DNA from: Bacteroidales bacterium
GTDB lineage: Bacteria > Bacteroidota > Bacteroidia > Bacteroidales > ML635J-15
Length of the DNA: 64,000 bases
Assembly (NCBI GenBank): GCA_017551515.1
Contig: JAFZLK010000011.1
Coordinates: 1 to 64,000 of the forward strand
Reading direction: 5' to 3'
The first letter of the stretch is position 1. The number at the start of each line of letters is the position of its first letter. Position numbers and translations under genes: made by a program. Shown here piece by piece: positions 61,201-64,000 of the stretch. The notes under the pieces are model-generated. The model was not told where the DNA came from, searched no databases, and saw only the letters and a list, made by a program, of their open reading frames with translations.

Positions 61201-61493
61201 TTTGCCTCAGTAACGCAATTGAAAGGATTTGGAACATTCTGCTCAAGACCCGACTGCTTCACATCAAGCATCGGAACAGCAAGAGTTTCAAGCAACACAA
61301 CTGTATCTGGATAATAAATCATCTGCATCCAATCACGTGTTATGTTGCGAACCTGCAAACTGTCAATCCGCTGGTATATTTCTTCGGTCATATATCCACC
61401 ACTGCCACGCCCAGTGAAACTAAGCGTCACAGTCTGCGAAAACATTAACACGCCAATCAACATGCATATGGTTAAAATAAAAAATCTCTTCAT
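58263..61493 (-). CDS. Large Cys-repeat surface protein with FISUMP domain
   Basis: 1076 residues, paralogue of the 41079-44123 product. Signal peptide, a shared N-terminal region (DSLQVRNITRDWM ... YYPDTV), then the FlgD/T9SS-CTD-like domain (VPNPFNCVTEAKLNL ... MRILDASGK ... YMVKMVNLG) at about 80-165. More than ten diverged 45-50 residue repeats follow (ACDSYEWEGITYTESGNY ... GCDSLVTLHLT), each with a pair of Cys. The C-terminal ~190 residues form a FISUMP domain (KVWTTENMRY ... VCPDGWHIPSKVEWEEL ... FSVRCVKD). No terminal sorting tail is seen. Confidence 0.83.
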   Translation of the reverse strand: MKRFFILTICMLIGVLMFSQTVTLSFTGRGSGGYMTEEIYQRIDSLQVRNITRDWMQMIYYPDTVVLLETLAVPMLDVKQSGLEQNVPNPFNCVTEAKLNLYEGDNVTMRILDASGKEYLSYSGKLPAGEHLFEITLAIPQTYFLAAETSVGKYMVKMVNLGSCGTNSLVLKSSSGIAITSKSLISDVFELGDQMEYLAYTTYNNRVFDASLIQEQNVSEDITIHFNIPYCNISYYVDTKYGCDFYNLNGVDYFVSTQNVETLRLTSAGGCDSIVIVDVVIDHDTAIEKRITSCEPMYWNGILCDVTGDYVANLFSQGGCDSIVTLHFTRADSIIHHIYDSDCISATWNNETFYETGEYIRHFSSQYRCDSIVHFHFKNLSDDTVVTIYACDEFTWINGRPYYGSNNTDTVHLVNSHGCDSIVRLNLILNRTGYNRIDRLACGQFYYNGRTYNNSGVYSVTLDNPYTGCDSIVELHLTVIGDTVVDIYENGCDSFTFDGHTYTETGVYDIHYQPNNFCDSIVRLHLTIGHNSYSEESVVACDSYMWWGEEYTASGDYEHVITWGNHEGCDSIITLHLTINNSVTREKTINACRIYMLEDERITESCTRVITYTGPNGCDSTVTYHINIFGDIETEFTQYACGSFVWEGDNYTATGNYTKHLTPVLYCDSIVTMHLFIGSPNNEEDDQTACDSYEWEGITYTESGNYARTLTNIYGCDSLVTLHLTINHSYNVTDSKTACDYYEWEGTVYRESGSYTKTLQSIHGCDSVVVLNLTVKYSVEHEFSDTLWGPYDISEGSPYDVFRSTYLNNRLDTLGPKIWNDSIYTRSGDYQQTFPAANGCDSIVTLHLVYHERIYDTRDGNTYLTLEYGNKVWTTENMRYLPQVVGPSTSSNSLPYYYVYGYSNSNNNVTEAKNMAEYSRYGVLYNWKAAMNEAGSSNTNPSGVQGVCPDGWHIPSKVEWEELVAFLGSNPEYTCNNTAVNVAKAIASTEDWNTSTTDCAVGNDRSLNNASGFTGLPGGQKNAGGFSGKLDSADWWTATESGANSAYREEITKDSKTLGNSGKAKGWAFSVRCVKD

Positions 61494-61812
61494 ACAATAT
61501 CTTTTACCTGTTAATAACTCTTTTATCTAATCCACCGCCATATCATAAAGGCAAAAACATCAAGTTCAATTGCCAACAGCCATATGTTTTGCAAAAAATG
61601 CATTTGAGTTTCAGCAAATTAAACAAAAGCAATCAAATTGTAAAAATACACAATATTATTAAAACCAACAACACTTTACAACTTTTTTTTCAACAAGGCG
61701 AACCAAACAAAAAAATATCAAAAAAAATAACAACACGAACATTTATATTCATCAAAAAATCATTATCTTTGTTGACCTAAAAATTTCGTTAATCAAAAAA
61801 TAGTATCATAAT
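61494..61812 (+). other. Gene-free AT-rich divergent region
   Basis: Between the divergent surface-protein and glycogen genes. It is very AT-rich with A-runs. The only element I can support is TATCTTTG at 61764-61771, a -7 box for the glycogen synthase/phosphorylase gene, without a clear -33 partner. Confidence 0.45.
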
Positions 61813-64000
61813 ATGAACAACACTCTTAATCTCGACTACATTTTCGAAGTAAGTTGGGAAGTTTGCAACAAGGTAGGTGGTATCCACACCGTAATTTCAA
61901 CAAAATCATTGGCACTGTCGGAACGCTGCGGCGACCTCATTTTCATCGGCCCCGACACATACGGAACAAGCGAAAACTCCGAGTTCATCGAGGAACCAGC
62001 ATTGTTCGCCGAATGGAAGCAATACGCTGCATCCACCGGTCTGCGCGTGCGTACAGGACGCTGGAACATCTGCGGAAGTCCAAAGGTTATACTCATAAGT
62101 TTCACCGACTTCATCAGCGAAAAGGACAAGATTTTCGCCGACTTCTGGGAGGACTACAAACTCGATTCTCTGTCGGGACAATGGGACTACATCGAACCTG
62201 CACTTTTCGGGTACACCGCCGGTAAGGTTATCGAAAGCTTCTGCGACTTCAACCTTTCGGCCGCCGATACAATTCTCGCACAGTTCCACGAATGGATGAC
62301 CGGAACCGGTATCCTCTACCTGAAGAAGAATGCTCCGCATATCGCAACAGCTTTCACAACCCACGCAACAGCAATAGGTCGTTCGATAGCAGGAAACGGA
62401 CTTCCTCTGTACAAGGACCTTGCAAGCTACAACGGCGAAAACATGGCTCGCCACTTCAACATAATCTCTAAGCACAGCCTCGAAAAAATAAGCGCAATCA
62501 ACGCCGACGTTTTCACAACTGTTAGCGACATTACACAGTCAGAATGTGCGCAACTGCTCACCAAGCCTGCCGATGTGGTAACACCAAACGGTTTCGAGGA
62601 CGACTTCATTCCGAAGGCAGAAGAAGCAGCCAAGATTCGCAGCAAGGCACGCCAGAAAATGATAGCCGTTGCAGAAAAGCTCACCTCATGCAAATTCAAG
62701 GAAGATCCTCTGATTATCGCAACATCGGGACGCTACGAATACACCAACAAGGGTTACAACATCTTCGTTGATGCACTCGACAGACTTAACCGCAATGCAA
62801 ATGTAAACCGTGAAATTCTTGCATACATTCTCGTTCCAGGCAACAACTACGGTCCTCAGAAGAGCCTTCTTGCTGCACTCAACGGTGAAAATGCGAACAT
62901 CGAGAACAAAAACCTCACTCACGGACTTCACGATGCAGAATACGACCCGATTCTTAACCAATTGAAGCGCCTCGGACTTACAAACCGTCCGGAAAACAAG
63001 GTTAAAGTTGTGTTCGTCCCCTCCTACCTCAATGGCGATGACGGCGTTTTCAACATGAAATACTACGATGTTCTCCAAGGCATCGACTTGACAGCATTCG
63101 TTTCGTATTACGAACCTTGGGGATACACTCCGCTCGAAAGTATTGCATTCGGTGTTCCAACAATAACGACTTCGTTGTCGGGATTCGGAATGTGGTCGAA
63201 GCAAAACATTGACAGGTTCGACAACTGCGTAACTGTAATCGACCGCAACGAAGACAACAACGACGAAGTTGTTGCCAACTTGGCAGACCGCATGGCTTAC
63301 TTTGCAAACCTCGATGCCGAAAGCCGCAAGAAAATTTCGGAATCGGCAACAGCAGCATCGAAGAAGGCATTGTGGAAGTCTCTGGTAGAAAAATACATCG
63401 AAGCATACGCAATAGCAAAGAGCAAGATTGCAGAACGCACCGAGGCTATAAACTACAGAATGCAGCACACCAAGATAGAACGCACAATTATGCCGAAGGA
63501 AACTTCACCTATCTGGCGTCAGGCAGAAATAAAGTCCGACCTTCCAAAGAAATTCGAAGGTCTGCAGGAAATAGCAAACAACCTCTGGTGGACATGGCAC
63601 TACGAAGCATCGGCTATGTTCAAGCGCATCGATGTTGACCTGTGGCGCGAAAAGAGGTACAATCCAAGATTGTTCCTCGAGGAAATTTCCATCGACCGCA
63701 TGAAGGAACTCGAGAACGACAACGAATTCTGCCAGCTCTACAACCGCGTTTACGACAGCTTCAAGCAGTACATGGATGCCAGCAAGGACAAGAAGGCTCC
63801 GCAGATTGCTTATTTCAGCATGGAATACGGTCTGCACGATAACCTGAAGATTTTCTCGGGCGGTCTCGGAATCCTCGCAGGCGACTACCTGAAGGAAGCC
63901 AGCGATACCAACACCAACATGATTGGTATCGGCTTATTATATAGGTATGGCTATTTCAAGCAGACAATTACCCTCGAAGGTAAACAGCAAGCCAACTATA
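61813..64000 (+). CDS. Glycogen synthase (GT3-like) / alpha-glucan phosphorylase (GT35) fusion, partial
   Basis: 729 codons visible; the gene runs off the window. Residues 1-550 resemble the eukaryotic-type GT3 glycogen synthase (YIFEVSWEVCNKVGGIHTVIST, FHEWMTGTG, FTTHATAIGR, SYYEPWGYTPLESIAFGVPT). From about 570 a DUF3417-type region begins (FEGLQEIANNLWWTWHYEA), leading into the GT35 phosphorylase start (IAYFSMEYGLHDNLKIFSGGLGILAGDYLKEASD). The two activities build and degrade alpha-glucan storage polymer; fusion of both in one chain is known in Bacteroidales. ATG 61813 follows the -7 box by 41 bases. Confidence 0.88.
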   Translation, partial: MNNTLNLDYIFEVSWEVCNKVGGIHTVISTKSLALSERCGDLIFIGPDTYGTSENSEFIEEPALFAEWKQYAASTGLRVRTGRWNICGSPKVILISFTDFISEKDKIFADFWEDYKLDSLSGQWDYIEPALFGYTAGKVIESFCDFNLSAADTILAQFHEWMTGTGILYLKKNAPHIATAFTTHATAIGRSIAGNGLPLYKDLASYNGENMARHFNIISKHSLEKISAINADVFTTVSDITQSECAQLLTKPADVVTPNGFEDDFIPKAEEAAKIRSKARQKMIAVAEKLTSCKFKEDPLIIATSGRYEYTNKGYNIFVDALDRLNRNANVNREILAYILVPGNNYGPQKSLLAALNGENANIENKNLTHGLHDAEYDPILNQLKRLGLTNRPENKVKVVFVPSYLNGDDGVFNMKYYDVLQGIDLTAFVSYYEPWGYTPLESIAFGVPTITTSLSGFGMWSKQNIDRFDNCVTVIDRNEDNNDEVVANLADRMAYFANLDAESRKKISESATAASKKALWKSLVEKYIEAYAIAKSKIAERTEAINYRMQHTKIERTIMPKETSPIWRQAEIKSDLPKKFEGLQEIANNLWWTWHYEASAMFKRIDVDLWREKRYNPRLFLEEISIDRMKELENDNEFCQLYNRVYDSFKQYMDASKDKKAPQIAYFSMEYGLHDNLKIFSGGLGILAGDYLKEASDTNTNMIGIGLLYRYGYFKQTITLEGKQQANY

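Overview
This window reads as a chromosomal segment of an anaerobic member of the Bacteroidota, most likely Bacteroidales. The evidence is type IX secretion (T9SS) sorting tails on two large secreted proteins, a PorE-like T9SS component, TonB-dependent receptor architecture, DUF4296 and FISUMP-type proteins, the Bacteroidota promoter signature (TTTG about 19 bp upstream of TAnnTTTG) in front of several genes, and a class III (oxygen-sensitive) ribonucleotide reductase. No rRNA, prophage, transposase or CRISPR array was seen. Two tRNA genes are present.

Layout. 1-2.6 kb: a small accessory block (two paralogous unknown proteins, a YgjP-like metallopeptidase, a PD-(D/E)XK nuclease-like protein). 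2.7-4.5 kb: an orphan DUF4143 ATPase gene bracketed by short arrays with an exact 33-bp period. 4.6-7.8 kb: a BspA-like leucine-rich-repeat protein behind a long structured leader. 7.8-8.7 kb: a toxin-antitoxin remnant between two copies of the LOG-gene promoter. 8.7-15.2 kb: LOG, dGTPase-like, SiaB/SiaC-like regulators, an aminotransferase, a glycosyltransferase and a WYL regulator. 15.3-18.0 kb: a five-gene minus-strand operon with the Mla-type ABC transporter genes. 18.1-19.6 kb: a second orphan ATPase with 14-bp repeats and 62-bp flanking direct repeats. 19.8-22.3 kb: mannose-1-phosphate guanylyltransferase and a glycosyltransferase. 23.3-28.6 kb: a metal-handling cluster (His-rich protein, TonB receptor, HMA protein) interrupted by a third orphan ATPase with a 33-bp array. 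28.7-37.6 kb: small envelope proteins, AlaX, a methyltransferase, an M23 peptidase, alaS, a zinc-ribbon/TPM pair and a flavodoxin-like reductase. 37.8-47 kb: a secreted amidase, a large repeat surface protein and PorE. 47-53.7 kb: tRNA-Asp, dapD, a glycosyltransferase, tsaC, prmC, nrdDG. 53.8-61.5 kb: a subtilase fused to a probable beta-barrel, a fucose-isomerase-like protein, RidA, tRNA-Met and a second repeat surface protein. The window ends inside a glycogen synthase/alpha-glucan phosphorylase fusion.

The most interesting signal is that three unrelated-looking orphan ATPase genes each carry their own short tandem DNA repeats. In the two DUF4143 loci the arrays share a core (AAAAGTGT) and the same exact 33-bp spacing. 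In two of the three loci the repeats overlap a near-perfect promoter of the ATPase gene. This suggests self-regulating ATPase-plus-cognate-repeat modules inserted between housekeeping operons. Their function is not known to me.
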